Assembly (NCBI RefSeq): GCF_965363235.1
Contig: NC_134842.1
Span: 2,197,112-2,261,111 of the forward strand
Origin: Mytilus galloprovincialis
Taxonomy: Eukaryota; Mollusca; Bivalvia; Mytilida; Mytilidae
Reading direction: 5' to 3'
DNA length: 64,000 nucleotides
The translations under genes were made by a program, and so were the position numbers. The notes under the pieces were generated by a model. It had not been told where the DNA came from. It searched no databases and saw only the letters and a list, made by a program, of their open reading frames with translations. Positions 11,518-22,949 of the stretch are shown here, in pieces; within the stretch, counting starts at the first letter, position 1; each line of letters begins with the position of its first letter.

Positions 11518-12290
11518 ATATGTAAATCACCGTGAGCAAATTAAGTAATTTTCGCGGATATTTGTCTTATTATGTTTGTCTTCTTTACTAAACTTTAAGG
11601 CGATTTTTTGGCCGATTTTAAATTCTGCAAGTTTATGTCATGAGAGTTCAATTATGCCAGAGGGACAATCAACATCTCAAACCATAAATCAAATAAACTT
11701 AATTTAGACCATGAACAAAAAATAAAGTCCAAGAGACGCACAACAGACTACAAAACACTGCACAGCATACAAAGATCATTGCTTAAAACAGCTAATGAGG
11801 TCAGGAAGGGTATTCAACTTTTTCATTTTTTTATTTCACAACTACTTATAGTGTTTTGCATACACAATGACCTGCATTTGTATTTGAAAAGCATATGTTA
11901 GAAATACTCAAAGCATCTTTCATTCAAACAATTAGAGATATTAAACTTCTAAACACATGGTATATGTCTTACTCGATTTCAAACTTAAAAGAAGCAGCAG
12001 CATTATATTTAGTTCGTTAGCATCCCGTTTTAGACAACCAAGTGTTTCTAAACAAGGTTATGTATTTCAATGTTGCTTACGAATTAGTAGCAAAGTTATG
12101 TTGGCATTTAAATATGATTACAAAAAGTAAATACGTTTGACTTCGTAAAAAACACATTTTTACCTCAATTAGCTCGTATATATTTTTTTCGAATTTGAAT
12201 ACCCCTTCTTTCATAGTGGAAAATCATTCTACTCCCTGATATTGACAATTACCGATGTGCTATCTTAACACAGAATAACAAAATGATCGC
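11518..12290. other. Non-coding spacer
   Basis: No gene seen. The phrase 'aatcaacatctcaaaccataaatc' region near 11,665-11,770 looks like low-grade repeat sequence. Confidence 0.35.
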
Positions 12291-12850
12291 TATTTGCAGA
12301 TGGCAGATTTTTGGGCAACTGCAAACAGTTCAATAGAAGGCTGTTCTATGAACAATAATTAATAATTGCATCTCAAAATTACAAAACAAATATTCCTTGA
12401 CCTTAAACATATACATTTATCTATTTTTTTAGAATACAAACATCGATCCCCCAATATATTTTTTGCTTTTAGAACATTTTTTCATTTTTTTAGGATTTGT
12501 GATGAATTTCAATTTTTCGGGATATATTGCGCATCTAACCTCTTATTTTTGTTTGATTTGGAAGTAATGTATCATGTTATATAAATTTCCTCTGATCTTT
12601 TGGAAAATTTTATAGTAGAAGAGTTAGGAAATTGCTTTTGTTTAGTGATCGCAAAAAAAAATTTAAAAAATTCATGACCTTTGACCTTGATTTAACAGAA
12701 AATTCACCATACGACTTGTATACGACCGGGAAAAACAGAAAGTACAGATTAATAACTTTCGAATGATATTTAAACAGCCGTGTGTTAGGTGGGTGCATTG
12801 AAGTCGTTAACTAAGTGTCATTTTGAAATAAGTCACTCGCCTAGTGGTAT
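12290..12850 (-). repeat. Arm of scattered inverted repeat
   Basis: Carries in reverse complement the landmarks of 8,300-8,600 and 9,352: 'gatggcagatttttgggcaac', 'tgacctttgaccttga', 'gtgttaggtgggtgc' and 'agtcactcgcc'. The order of the landmarks relative to the palindromes differs between the two arms, so this is not a simple foldback. Confidence 0.55.
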
Positions 12851-12926
12851 TTGCCAAAAAGTACTCTATCCGACTGGACGCTTGTAACGTCACGATCATC
12901 AATACGTTTTTGAACATTATCATTCG

Positions 12927-13084
12927 GTGTAATTAAACAAATATATCATGTGCTTGAGGGGTATTTGCGAAAAATACTAGTCTTGAGAAAGAGTTTCCCT
13001 CGCCTTACGGCTCGTGAAATTTAATATTCTCTCGACTGGTATTTTTCGCAAATACCCCCTCCTCAACATGATACATCTGTTTAA
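12927..13084. repeat. ~158-bp palindrome, MITE-like (sister copy)
   Basis: GAGGGGTATTTGCGAAAAAT pairs with ATTTTTCGCAAATACCCCCTC, flanked by 'tcggtgtaattaaaca' as in the copy at 8,960. The outer arms (aaacaaatatatcatgt / acatgatacatctgttt) pair with few mismatches. Confidence 0.75.
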
Positions 13085-13179
13085 AGTAAGCTTAATTTCT
13101 GCCCAAAACTATATATTGAAATGTCAAACGCACTTTTTGTTAAAAAAAAACATAAAGAGACCTAACCCTTCCAAACTTG

Positions 13180-14160
13180 GGATCTCCACGGTTTATGGTT
13201 ATGTTTGTTTTGCTCTGTCTCTAGTTTTGTATTTTGTGTTTTGTATACTGTTGTTTGTCTATTGGTATTTTTTGTTTCTTCTTTGGGATTGTCATCTTAT
13301 ATAAATGTTCATAACGAGTCTGTGTTACGATGCATCTATAGATCGTTTGTGTCTGAACAATTTGCTTTGGTGCATCTTTCTACATTCATATTAATAATAA
13401 GATTATGTTCTGTCTTTTTCGCGGTACATATTTAGTTCCTATGATGATATCAAAATAAAGGTGTGGATTAATATGTAATCTAATTTTCTGCTATTCTTAA
13501 CATCTAACATATGTTAATATTAACTTAAGACATTGACCTTATAATAAGTTTTAAATGAAAACATCATTACGTGACAAACAATAATTGTACTTGTAAATCT
13601 CGAGACAAAGTATTTAACTTGTATATGGTGCAAAGTGGAGAACGATCTTAACATTCATGGTACACCCATACTCTAGCACGTTTTTATTGCAACAATACCA
13701 CTATCAGTCGGCATTTGAAAAGTAGAATCACAACAATACCGAACTCCGAGAAATATTAAACGAAGAGTCCCTAATCAAATTGCAAACTCAAAAGCTGAAA
13801 CACATGAAACGAATGGATTATAACTGTCATATTTCTGACTTGAAATACCACCATATAATACAAGTTTTCGTATTACCACATTGTCTCTATTATGGTATTT
13901 ATAACAACTGTGGATATACAGATTTATAAAGCCATACCAACAACGTTTTGACAAATCTTTATGAAGAACAGAATACTTATAATCAACAAAAACATTTTTT
14001 TTAGAAGAAATGTGAAAAATTAATGTTTGGTCATTTCTAGCATGATTTGTTTAAGACTATGAAAAAGCCAAGACGTTAACAATGTTACATATAAGTAATA
14101 TTTTATCCATTTGTTTAATTACATGTGTACGGCTTACTCATTTATTTGATTTAGGCGAGT
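13180..14160 (+). repeat. Duplicated module A (RT tail plus U module)
   Basis: An RT-tail remnant (13,180-13,300) runs straight into a ~0.8-kb non-coding block I call U. Its landmarks are 'gatcgtttgtgtctgaa', 'gcatctttctacattc', 'tatgatgatatcaaa', 'atattaacttaagacattg', 'gacaaacaataa', 'gtgcaaagtgg', and 'tgtctagcatgatt' or a variant. The same tail-U order recurs at 23,230, 32,400, 33,650 and 34,545. Module A sits about 3.1 kb upstream of the first 82-codon gene. A fragment of another dispersed repeat ('caccaacatac... cgaactccgag') interrupts it near 13,720-13,850. Confidence 0.75.
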
Positions 14161-14389
14161 AAAGTAGTTTGTTTGTCAGATTACACAATTTATAAATATT
14201 GTTTCATGATTAGAAATAATTGGAATAATAAAAAAGAAAGGCAAACTAGTGTGCTTTATCAACTGGTGACACAGAGATATGTCTCGCCTGCTCACATACA
14301 ATTTCAGAAAAAGACTATCGAATGGACAGCAGTATTACTTATCTATTTGATCATGGCATAGAAATGCTATATATACTGAAATGTACTGA

Positions 14390-15190
14390 TAGTAATTAAA
14401 CTTTAAGCAAAATATTATCAATTTGTCACAAGTAGTTCTTCTCCAAACAACTAAAACAAGAAATTTAACATCTTACTGCTAATGTATCCAAAGGCACTGT
14501 ACCTTGGCCATGGGACCAGGGCCTCCAAATAGTTGTCAAACAGATATGTACTGATATTAATGCAACTTCATACAAAATATCAATGATCTATCACAACTAG
14601 ATGCTAACTTCTTTATTCAAAATTGCTGCACCATGATCTACTGATCAGGGCCTATAAATGTCTCGACATACTTAAATGTACTGATGATAATGCAACGTTA
14701 TGCAAAATATAATCGATCTGTCACAAGTAGTTCTTCTCAAAACGACAATTAATCTTAAGTCACTGTACCATGACCTAGGAAGTTGTTCTTCTCAAAACGA
14801 CTAAAGCAGGAAACTTAACATTGAATTGCTAATTAATTCAAAGTCACTGCACCATGACCAAGAGGGAAAGGCCTCAAAATAGACACGCACTGATATTAAT
14901 GCAATTTCATACATGATATTATTGATACATCACAACTAGATGCTATCAAATTAACTTACGCAGAAAACTTTACATTGAAATTGTTAGCTAATTCAATGTT
15001 TTAGGACCATGACCCAGGGATCAGGTCCTTGAAATAGTTGTTAACATGATATGTACTTATGATAATGCATCATTTAATCAAATAAGAATACTCTATATTT
15101 CTTAAATAACTAATTTTAGCATAACACTTGACAAATGTTAACGCTATCGCTGTTGCTGGAAACACAATTCCTATGTCTCGCATAACATTG
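14390..15190. repeat. Degenerate tandem repeat, ~180-bp units
   Basis: About four imperfect units share 'atgtactgat', 'atgcaactt', 'caaaatat', 'atctatcacaa' and 'aaagtcactgcaccatgac'. It ends with 'aacgctatcgctgttgctgg' near 15,140. Equivalent blocks stand at 24,500-25,090 and, in shortened form, at 46,800-46,930, in the same position relative to the 82-codon genes. Confidence 0.65.
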
Positions 15191-15204
15191 CAAAAAATAA
15201 CCGA

Positions 15205-15460
15205 AGGTTCTGCTAGCCACAAAACCAGGTTCAACCCACCATTTTATCTTAAAAAGTCCTATACCAAGTCCGGAACATTGTTATATTATAGTTCTTTTTT
15301 TTGTGTGTTTCAATTTAGTGCTTCAATTTAGTGTTTCTGTTTTGTCGTTGTTCTCTTTTGATGGTTTTCCCTCAGTTTTAGTTTGTAACCCGCTTTTGGT
15401 TTTTTTTCTTAATCGATTGATGAATTTCGAACAGCGGTATATTACTGTTGTCTTATATCC
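15205..15460 (-). repeat. 'pagtat' repeat, minus strand
   Basis: Reverse-complement copy recognised by 'ccaggttcaacccaccatt', 'tttccctcagttttagtttg' and 'gaacagcggtatattactg'. It is absent from the corresponding place in unit 2 (near 25,090). Confidence 0.7.
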
Positions 15461-16113
15461 GCGTATTTGACTATATATTTTTGTTAGCATACTATATTTT
15501 ATTGTACTTGTTACTTGTGTCGTGTCCACTTTGCTTAAATATATATGGAAAGATGGTAATGTCTTTTCTGTCCATTAAAACGAAATAGCAACACAAATGT
15601 GGTGCACACTGAACAAGCCGAATTTTTTTAAAGTGTGCAGAATTATTTGTTTAACTATTTCGAATAAACAGAAAAAATGTATCATTTCTTCTTATCTGAT
15701 TGTTAATTCTTAATTCCAATTTTTAAAAAGACAATGTGAAGAACGTCACGGTTGCATGTCATGAATATGTCTATGGGCTGAAAAACGTAAAATAACTTTC
15801 AGTCTATCAGAAGATATGGTTCAAAATTAAATCATTATAATTATTAAACTATTTTAAACAAACAAACTTCGGAGTGAAAACAATCGAAAGTACATTGATA
15901 TATTGTTAAGTGCAATACAGATGTGTTTAAGCAATACAGGTTGTGTATTTTGACAGCTTCCCCATATATATACTGAACATCGGACCGGAGTTCATCCTAG
16001 ATTGTAGAAAGGTCCGATACTATCATTGTAGACTGTTGCAGTAAAAAAAAATTTTTATCCTTTTTTCAATGCAATGAAGTTGGATTGCAATTGTGTTGTT
16101 TGCCGAATTTTGA

Positions 16114-16470
16114 AGAGAGCCGTGGTGTAGTGATTAGTGCACCGGAGCACTAGCACAAAGGCTCCTGGTTCGGGGTTCCGGGATGAAAATTTCAGAGACT
16201 GAATTTTCGGCTCTTTTTTGACACCATTTGCGAGTTTGGTCTTGAAGACACGATGATAGTCCGTCGTAAGGGGACTATAAATGGCTGTTCTTTGCTAAGC
16301 GAGAGAGTCATATATCTTGCACATACAAGATACCCCTGTAGATTTTAAAAAGAAACAGGCTAATGCCGTTACAAGGCAGCACTCGCATCTGCAAAGTGGA
16401 AAGGAATTAATATAAGTTGCATAATTTGTTTCCCAATCCACTATAAATAAATATGTTTAAACTAAACTAA
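16114..16470 (+). mobile_element. tRNA-derived SINE
   Basis: The 5' head resembles a tRNA-type RNA polymerase III promoter: box A-like TGGTGTAGTGATTAG at about 16,123 and box B-like GGTTCGGGGTTCC at 16,167-16,179, spaced as in a tRNA. A ~250-bp unrelated body follows and the element ends in an A/T-rich tail. The flanking DNA matches units 2 and 3 of the local duplication, neither of which has this insert, so it arrived after the duplication. It is not a functional tRNA gene because the acceptor and anticodon stems do not form. The family is not assigned. Confidence 0.75.
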
Positions 16471-17129
16471 TGAATATATATCATACTTCACCCAGATAGT
16501 GGCAGTAATTTAATTATGTACAAGTTCCATTTGTTTAGTAGTAACGTGTTAGTCACACTGCGTTGTATTGTTGGTGTCCATATGGGCTTTTATCTAAACC
16601 GTTTTCGGATCAGTAATTCAGCTAAACTTTACAATGGTCGATATAGCATATTAAACTTTACTCATTTGCAGCTTGTAATAAGTAATTATCATGATTGCGG
16701 TTTCTAAACCGCGTTACACATTTCATCCTCATATTAAAGTTCAATGTGGACAGCAATACTGTTAATGATCCTACTCCTTTGTATTCGTCGCTGGTGTCAA
16801 AATGATAATGATATGTGTCTTAAAACATTATCATTTAGATTTATGACAACGAAATTATCACTTAATAATCTTGTAAACAGCTTGTAATTATATAAACGTA
16901 TTACAAACTTGGATGCGTGACAATAAAGATACCTCGATATAACCTTACAACTGATTACTCACAACGGGTAATAGAAATACATAAGGTCTATTCAATCTTA
17001 TATTTAAAATAGAAACTAAATCGTCATGGCTCATTTAAAATCAATAGATATGATCGGGTATCAAGAATATTAAATAGATTATGACAAAGGAAATTCGCAG
17101 GTTTAAATTTAGTTTATTATGACGGCGGT

Positions 17130-17135
17130 TATAAG
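17130..17135 (+). promoter_or_regulatory. TATA-like box of 82-codon gene 1
   Basis: TATAAG, followed after 5 bp by the palindrome at 17,141. The same arrangement stands at 48,411 before gene 3. If used, transcription would begin near 17,160, giving a ~120-base 5'UTR. Confidence 0.45.
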
Positions 17136-17140
17136 TAGTT

Positions 17141-17157
17141 TGACCTTGTCAAGGTCA
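17141..17157. promoter_or_regulatory. 17-bp palindrome, nuclear-receptor-type site
   Basis: TGACCTTGTCAAGGTCA is a perfect dyad around one central base. It holds two everted AGGTCA half-sites 5 bp apart, each with the TCAAGGTCA or CAAGGTCA extension typical of monomer-binding receptors of the ERR, SF-1/FTZ-F1 and Rev-erb type. It lies 122 bp before the ATG of gene 1 and is identical before gene 3. Binding is inferred. Confidence 0.55.
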
Positions 17158-17168
17158 TGTAATTTTTC

Positions 17169-17174
17169 AGATAA
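17169..17174 (+). promoter_or_regulatory. GATA-type motif (AGATAA)
   Basis: TTTTCAGATAAGTGTTC-like context conserved in all three gene copies (also 25,966-25,971 and 48,450-48,455), 12 bp after the receptor-type site. It fits the WGATAR consensus. The role is inferred from position and conservation only. Confidence 0.4.
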
Positions 17175-17279
17175 GTGTTCTATTCAATAACTTAATCATT
17201 TGGCTTTGTATATCAGTATACTATACGGAAGTCAATATGAGAGGATCATAACTGTCCTTTACTGAAGGAAAACAAAAAA

Positions 17280-17528
17280 ATGGCTTCCAAAACAAAGCAA
17301 ACTCTTTTCAGATCTTGTTATCTTTCTGAATCTGAAATAGCTATGACACAGTTTCCATCACATTGTCGTCTTGGGGAAGTATATAGGAATATTGCAGACA
17401 CATATTTTATAGAACCTACAGAGGAAAGCTTATCTTACAGCAAATTTTCAGAATTTCTCTTCAATGGCAGTGAACGAAGCGCACTGAAGATTCTGTACAT
17501 GCTCTATGTACTTACGGAATGCACGTGA
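17280..17528 (+). CDS. Small unrecognised protein, family copy 1 (82 aa)
   Basis: I do not recognise this protein. It is 82 residues long, with no signal peptide or membrane segment visible. It starts MASKTKQTLF, has YLSESEI at residues 14-20 and the core CRLGEVYRNIADTYF at 29-43, and ends with a hydrophobic stretch containing YMLYVL. Copies at 26,072 and 48,562 have exactly the same length, start and stop. Copy 1 is about 82% identical to copy 2 by hand count, with 15 replacements, most outside the core. The ATG is the first in the frame and follows an A-rich aaacaaaaaa leader. A GTAAGT donor lies 14 nt after the TGA, so the mRNA probably has a 3'UTR intron. The upstream TATA-like box, receptor-type palindrome and GATA motif suggest a true promoter. 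It could be a lineage-specific gene family; a non-coding repeat is unlikely given the substitution pattern. Confidence 0.75.
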   Translation: MASKTKQTLFRSCYLSESEIAMTQFPSHCRLGEVYRNIADTYFIEPTEESLSYSKFSEFLFNGSERSALKILYMLYVLTECT

Positions 17529-17713
17529 TCTCAATCCAAGTTGTAAGTATAGTATACTAGTAATATAAATGCATACAAACTCTCCAAGCAATGTACGCGT
17601 TGCAATGAGACTTCGTGTTTATGTCACAGGATTGCTTCTGTAAGTAAATGTGGTAGGTTTTAGTCAGACGTTAGCCATTGAGCTTAGAAAATACTGTTTT
17701 AGATAAGTCGGAT

Positions 17714-17862
17714 ATGAGTGTTGCCTGTATCATAGAGGGTCCGGGTTCGATTGTTCAAAAGTAAATATTTGAATCGAAAAACGAAAATGAGCGTTGCCTT
17801 GTATCACAGAGGTTCCGGGTTCGATTGTTCAAAAGTAAATATTTGAATCGAAAAACGAAAAA
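17714..17862. repeat. Two-unit tandem duplication, 73-bp period
   Basis: Two near-identical units start 'atgagtgttgcc' (17,714) and 'atgagcgttgcc' (17,787), each with a box-B-like 'ccgggttcgatt' and 'gaatcgaaaaacgaaa'. Unit 2 of the large duplication has only a single decayed equivalent near 27,010, so this doubling is local and recent. Confidence 0.7.
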
Positions 17863-18289
17863 CAATTTGAATAATTTATTCTTAAAAAATTCCTGACTAA
17901 AATATTAATCAGTTTACATCGATTACAATCATTAAAAATCTTAAACATCACTACATGCATGGACATATTAAGTTAATGACTTGGGGAAATAATCACACCA
18001 TTACAAGGCAACATTATCTTCCAAAATAATTTACAGTAAGGAACGAATAATTTTGGGGCTTGTTTTGTAAAAATGTATGCCCTTTCAGGCACATGATATA
18101 TGTCGATTATTATTTCATCATGGAGACCAGGATCAAAATTGTGTACACCATAGGCGTTTCGATTGCGTGTGTCTCCTTTACACATACATTGTAAAGATTG
18201 AAATTATATTGAAAGTCTTAGAAAAGAAAGGTTATACAAATAACATTATGACTGAGTCATGTACTTGTGATAAATTCAGATGAACCCTG

Positions 18290-18720
18290 TCAGACAAATA
18301 TGTGCACCATGCTATCATTCCTGTAGACTGTAGTGGAGCCTCTGCTTATAGTGTCTGATAAACGAAGTGAACCAGAAAACCGCTACCTTATATACTGATC
18401 CATGAAATAAGTTCAAGGCCATATAACTCTGCCGGATACCCTACAACCGTTGCCTACATCAAACATAATTTACCCACCGCTTGGAGTATATCAATAACGG
18501 GATAGACCACGAAAACCTTACCTTGGTTATTCATTCATGTAGTAAAAATATTTAAGTCAATTGAAACCTGTCTACTAGATATCAACATACATATATACCT
18601 GGCAAGGACACCAACAAGAATTACACAACATGAACTATATATATAAATGATAATGTTAAACTGAACAGACATTGAATCACATGTTATCCCTCATCATAAC
18701 TTCTTCCGTGATGCAAAAGT
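18290..18720. repeat. Diverged mollusc-type repeat in the intron
   Basis: Shared with 27,160-27,480 in unit 2 ('ggctagaccacgaaaacct' or variant, 'tatacctggyaaagacacca', 'gaatcacatgttatc'). Phrases such as 'ctgatccatgaaat' recall the tandem repeat at 28,800-29,560. Confidence 0.5.
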
Positions 18721-19069
18721 TGCTAACAATTTACTACTCAACTATATCATTATTTTTTTATCACTATTTTTAGAATTAGAAGCATTAGTTCTTAAACAAA
18801 CTCAGAAACAACATCGAGGATGTACATTTAAATCCGTTCAATACTGATATGCTGGTACAAACTAACCCTGACAGTAAGGAAACAACGTTGAGGATGTACA
18901 TTTAAATCTGTCCAATACTGATATACTTGTACAAACTAACACTGACAGAAAAGCTGCAACGCTGGACAGATGTTTCAACGATGTGTTCAAACTTTTACAA
19001 ATCTACGTGAAATTGTATCATACATTTGATTATTTCAGTTGTTGGGGGAAATGGGTGAAAGTAGTTATA

Positions 19070-19195
19070 AAAGGTACCAGGATTATAATATAATACGCCA
19101 GTCGTGCGTTTCGTCTACATAAAACTCATCAGTGACGCTCAGATCAGTTATAAAGCCAATAGAGCATTGAGGACCAAAGCAGTTGAATATTTGAT
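19070..19195 (+). repeat. Dispersed repeat 'cgtctac'
   Basis: Landmarks: 'ggtaccaggattataatata', 'cgtgcgtttcgtctacata', 'actcatcagtgacgctcag'. Further copies: 22,835-22,895 (minus), 24,205-24,375 (plus), 28,005-28,105 (minus), 28,105-28,215 (plus), 32,025-32,195 (minus), 51,765-51,945 (minus), 54,845-54,995 (plus). No coding capacity; family unknown. Confidence 0.75.
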
Positions 19196-19199
19196 ATAT

Positions 19200-20200
19200 C
19201 ATTTATTTGTTCTATTGTTTACATGAAAATACTACAGTGCGTGATCAAAATTATACATTGCCTTATGTTATTTGTTTAAACATTATATTCTATAAGTTGC
19301 GACAGACGAGTGGCCAATCATATGTATTTAATAAACACAATTTCTGCTGTTGTCTGTTCTATGGTCGAGTTGTAGTCTCTTTGACACATTCCCCATTTCA
19401 ATTCTCAATTTTGTTTAAATCCAATGTCTTCCTTCTCCGAGCAAATTGCATTCTAAAATTTAGTATAATACGATAATCAGAGACTAAAAAGTTACAATAT
19501 AACGACATTTGTGAATCCACTATTTGGAGTCTGTTTGTTTGTTATGATTCTTAGCGTCGTGTATGATAGTCAATACTGACAGTTCCAAGGATCGTATGAT
19601 AAGTGCAATATCGATTTTAAGAGTGGTCAATACGTGTTTCTGAAAGAACCGTCTTCAGATATGCTGCACACAAGAAGTTTCGTTAACTAAATATATAGAA
19701 CATTAAAAAGAAACAAATCGTAAAACAGATTTAAATCGTACTACCACAAGCATGTTAGGTAATATCTGATTCATAAGGTTAAAATACACCTTTTAAGTAC
19801 AATTTTGCAATTTATATATGTTATAAACTAAAAATTTAAATGTATCTGTCCTGGTCGTTGTGAAAATAATATGTTTGTATAAAACGTACAGAAAAGTGTA
19901 TCACATTTGACCAATCAAATTTAAATTGGATATTCTTTCTAATACATGTCTGTCAGCAATCTCTAGCTGTCCACACTATCGTTATCGTTTAAAAACAAGG
20001 ATTTTGCACTCGACTCCAATCCTAATCAAGGACTATCAGTGTCCTTGCTGATGGTCAATGGTTCTCTCTGGAAGTCTGATTTCCCCCACCAATACAAAAC
20101 AAAATAGACATTAGTGTTTGATGTATTGTTTAGAAAATAGTATACATAAATCTCCACCTTACAAAACATTCCTATTAAATAAACGAAATGATCTGTATTA
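19200..20200. other. Spacer with fragment of 'gcctcc' repeat
   Basis: A piece of the repeat described at 7,380 lies at 19,340-19,415 ('ctgctgttgtctgttct', 'gacacattccccatttc'). The rest shows no gene and no repeat I could match. Confidence 0.4.
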
Positions 20201-20204
20201 TATA

Positions 20205-20640
20205 AAAAAAAAAAAGTTGTGGTATGATTGCCAATTAGACAACTCTCCACGAGAGACCAAATGACACAGAAACTATCAACTATAGCTCACCGTACGACCT
20301 TCAACAATAAGCAAAGCCCATACCGCATAGTCAGCTATAAAATGCCTTGAAATAACAAATGTGAACAATTCAAACGAGAAAGCAAACGGCCTTATTGATG
20401 TACAAAAAATGAACGAATAACATATAGGTAACACATCAACAAGCGACAATTACTGAAATCAGGTTCCTGACTTGGATAAGGTACATACATACACTTACAT
20501 ACAGAATGCGGCAGGGTTAAACGTATTAGAGGAATCCCAACCCTCCCTCTATCCTTGGATAGTGGTGTAACAGTACAACATAAGAACGAACTATAAAATT
20601 AGTCGAAAAAGGCTTAACTCATCAGGTGAATACAAATAGA
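20205..20640 (-). repeat. Dispersed repeat, related to 'gcctcc' family
   Basis: Reads, in reverse complement, through 'gttgggattcctctaatacg', 'ttaaccctgccgcattctg' and 'ccaagtcaggaacctg', and ends at 'ttggcaatcataccacaac' next to an A run (20,205). The phrase pair 'aaccctgccgca' / 'tccaagtcagga' parallels 'aaccccgccgca' / 'cccaagtcagaa' at 7,445-7,485. Confidence 0.6.
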
Positions 20641-22830
20641 CATGTTACGAAAAGGTATATTCTCGACGCTGAGGTTGACAAATAAGACTTTAAATTAAGG
20701 GACGGTGTCAAAACATTGATTATAATTCAAACAGGTAAACTTTAAATCTTGTGCGTCTTGGTAAATTCTAAACACATTTATCTAGAACATCATAATGTAA
20801 CATCCTATGATGGTAATTGTGTTTGTGATATCATTTCTGGCTATCATAAGACATGAAAAGTGTATTCGTGCAGGAGTGGGTGGGCTAGAAAAGGGGGGGG
20901 GGGGGTGGGCTGTCTGAGAGGTAAACAAGTTCATTAGATTATAGATTGATATTATATACATATTAAGCTAAATAGATATTAGCTTTATTGTTGTATAACA
21001 TTTCCTGAAACAGTTCATTCTGTCGCTCCACTAATCATACACAGAGCTCTATAGTCTGGCTGATTTTTCTCTCTCGGGTGCCGTCATAAGCTTCCAATGA
21101 CTGAAAGTTTTTTAGTGCTTTATAGCGTGTTCGACACTCTGATATAGAACATTCCTTTTTTACACTTTCTTCTTTCTATTCGTGGTTAAGCTTCCAAGTT
21201 GGTGGCGTCTGTAGGGGTAAACATTTTCGAAGAACACATATAACACAGTAGCTAACGACCAACACTGAACTACAGGCCCCTGACTTAGGACAGGCCTATG
21301 AAAAGCTTTAACATTTTTGTTATATGTCCTGCCTGTTTATCGCCCTATTCTATCCGGACTTTTTATTAGCTTGTTCAGCCTTGTTTGACATGAATTGTCA
21401 CCCTGCAATTTTTTGTGAAGTTGCTCATTCTGCCATTTTTTTAAATCTCGAAACTTCTTTTTTTCAAATTGAATCCTTGTCCCCTCCCCCTCCCTGAAAA
21501 AGGTACCTCTGTAGAGTAGTAGTAGATACACATCAAACAGATTTGATATAAAAGCGCCATATAAATATTTTTAGAGAACCCCTAGCATTGTTATCTTAAA
21601 TAGAGAAAAGACCAATCGGTCATCGGTGTTGATTTTACTATCGTCATTTTTGTCGAATTTCCACAAAACGTTTCAGGAATTTATAAAATACAAAATATCT
21701 GCATAAAGTGGTGTTAGAGTGTAAATGCAAAGTCATTATGCTATCATGCAAAACATCATTGTAACGCTGCAGGGATGTTCAACCGGTGAGTAGTGGGGCC
21801 TGTATTACACAAACCTCTTACCGTTCTGAACATGCATGAAATATTTGCCACCGGATGTAAAACGACAATCAATAAATCACAAACCCCTTATAAAGAAAAT
21901 ACAAATTGAGCTGTAACTGTTCGAATTAAGACAAAGTTGTAAGGACATAAAGGGAAAAATACATGTATTCGACGCTATATCATATGATTGCAAGTAAATT
22001 TCCTAAAACTATAACATGTTTCAAGTTGAAATTGTAAAACAAAATCCTGTTTAAGGTGTTTTAAAATACACCCCGTTAAATAAAAAAATAGGTGGTAAAC
22101 AAGTGGATCGGAATGCATACACCTCTTTTTTTATTTTCATAACTTTATTAAAATTACCGTAAGAAACTTATTCACGAGTAGTATAATACCAGATTTTTTG
22201 AAAGACCTGTTAAGGGCTCGCCGAAGAATTCACACACGTATGTACCCCGTACATCTACTGCATTTACATGAACGCCCCCCCCCCCCTCCCCCTCTCTCAT
22301 TTTTGAATTGCTATCTATTTCTCATATTTCATATGGTAAAAATGTTATTGAATATTCGTTCCATATGGAATTTCCTCCAAAAGGATCAATTCAGGTTTTT
22401 AGAATTATATTCAATGTATACACAGGTAATCTCTTTTGTGTTTTGACACAACCCCACATTTAAAATGTAATTTGTCAACATCAGCGTCGTGAATATACCT
22501 TTTCGTAACATGTCTAATAGCAATACATATAACATCAACAGAAAGTGGACGTGGTCGTGTACTTGTTTATCCCTACAACAAAAAGACAATGAGTACTGAC
22601 CTAAGAGTACTCGCAGTTACTGACAGCTAGTTTAAATACACTAACGAAGCATGTTTTTTATATGTATTAATAATGGGCTTACACACGAGTCATTATGTTA
22701 TACCTTTAAAAAAATTGCATTAACACTAGTTACTATGAATTGAAAATAGCAATTAGTTTGCTATCAATAACGATAAAATACAAAAAAAATATGTAATTAA
22801 TTCAACTCATTTTGGCATCTAATCAAATGA
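20641..22830. other. Unique-looking spacer of unit 1
   Basis: About 2.2 kb without a supported gene. Contains a G run at about 20,895-20,907 and a C run at about 22,267-22,278. Units 2 and 3 have no counterpart, so this is either an insertion in unit 1 or sequence lost from the others. Confidence 0.4.
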
Positions 22831-22949
22831 GTGTCTAATGTAGCGAAACGCGCGTCTGGCGTATTAAATTATAATCCTGGTACCTTTGATAAATGTTATA
22901 GTGAAGATAAAAACTCGAAGAACGAAATACAATAAAAAGAAATGTACAA

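Larger units (their letters stand above)
17543..18773 (+). other. Probable 3'UTR intron of gene 1
   Basis: GTAAGT at 17,543 and a pyrimidine-rich acceptor (tatttttag) ending at 18,773. Gene 2 has the matching donor (26,335) and acceptor (27,532) at nearly the same distance, about 1.2 kb, and both acceptors are followed by AATKAG.AGCATTAG-like sequence. Because the stop codon is under 50 nt upstream of the junction, the mRNA would not be expected to trigger nonsense-mediated decay. Confidence 0.45.

Noticed and set aside
16114-16200. tRNA gene.
   Set aside because: Boxes A and B are present, but acceptor and anticodon stems do not pair, and a SINE body follows.
20880-20910. G run (and C run near 22,267) as a functional G-quadruplex element.
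   Set aside because: Simple homopolymer runs without a repeated G-tract pattern or nearby gene; likely slippage.
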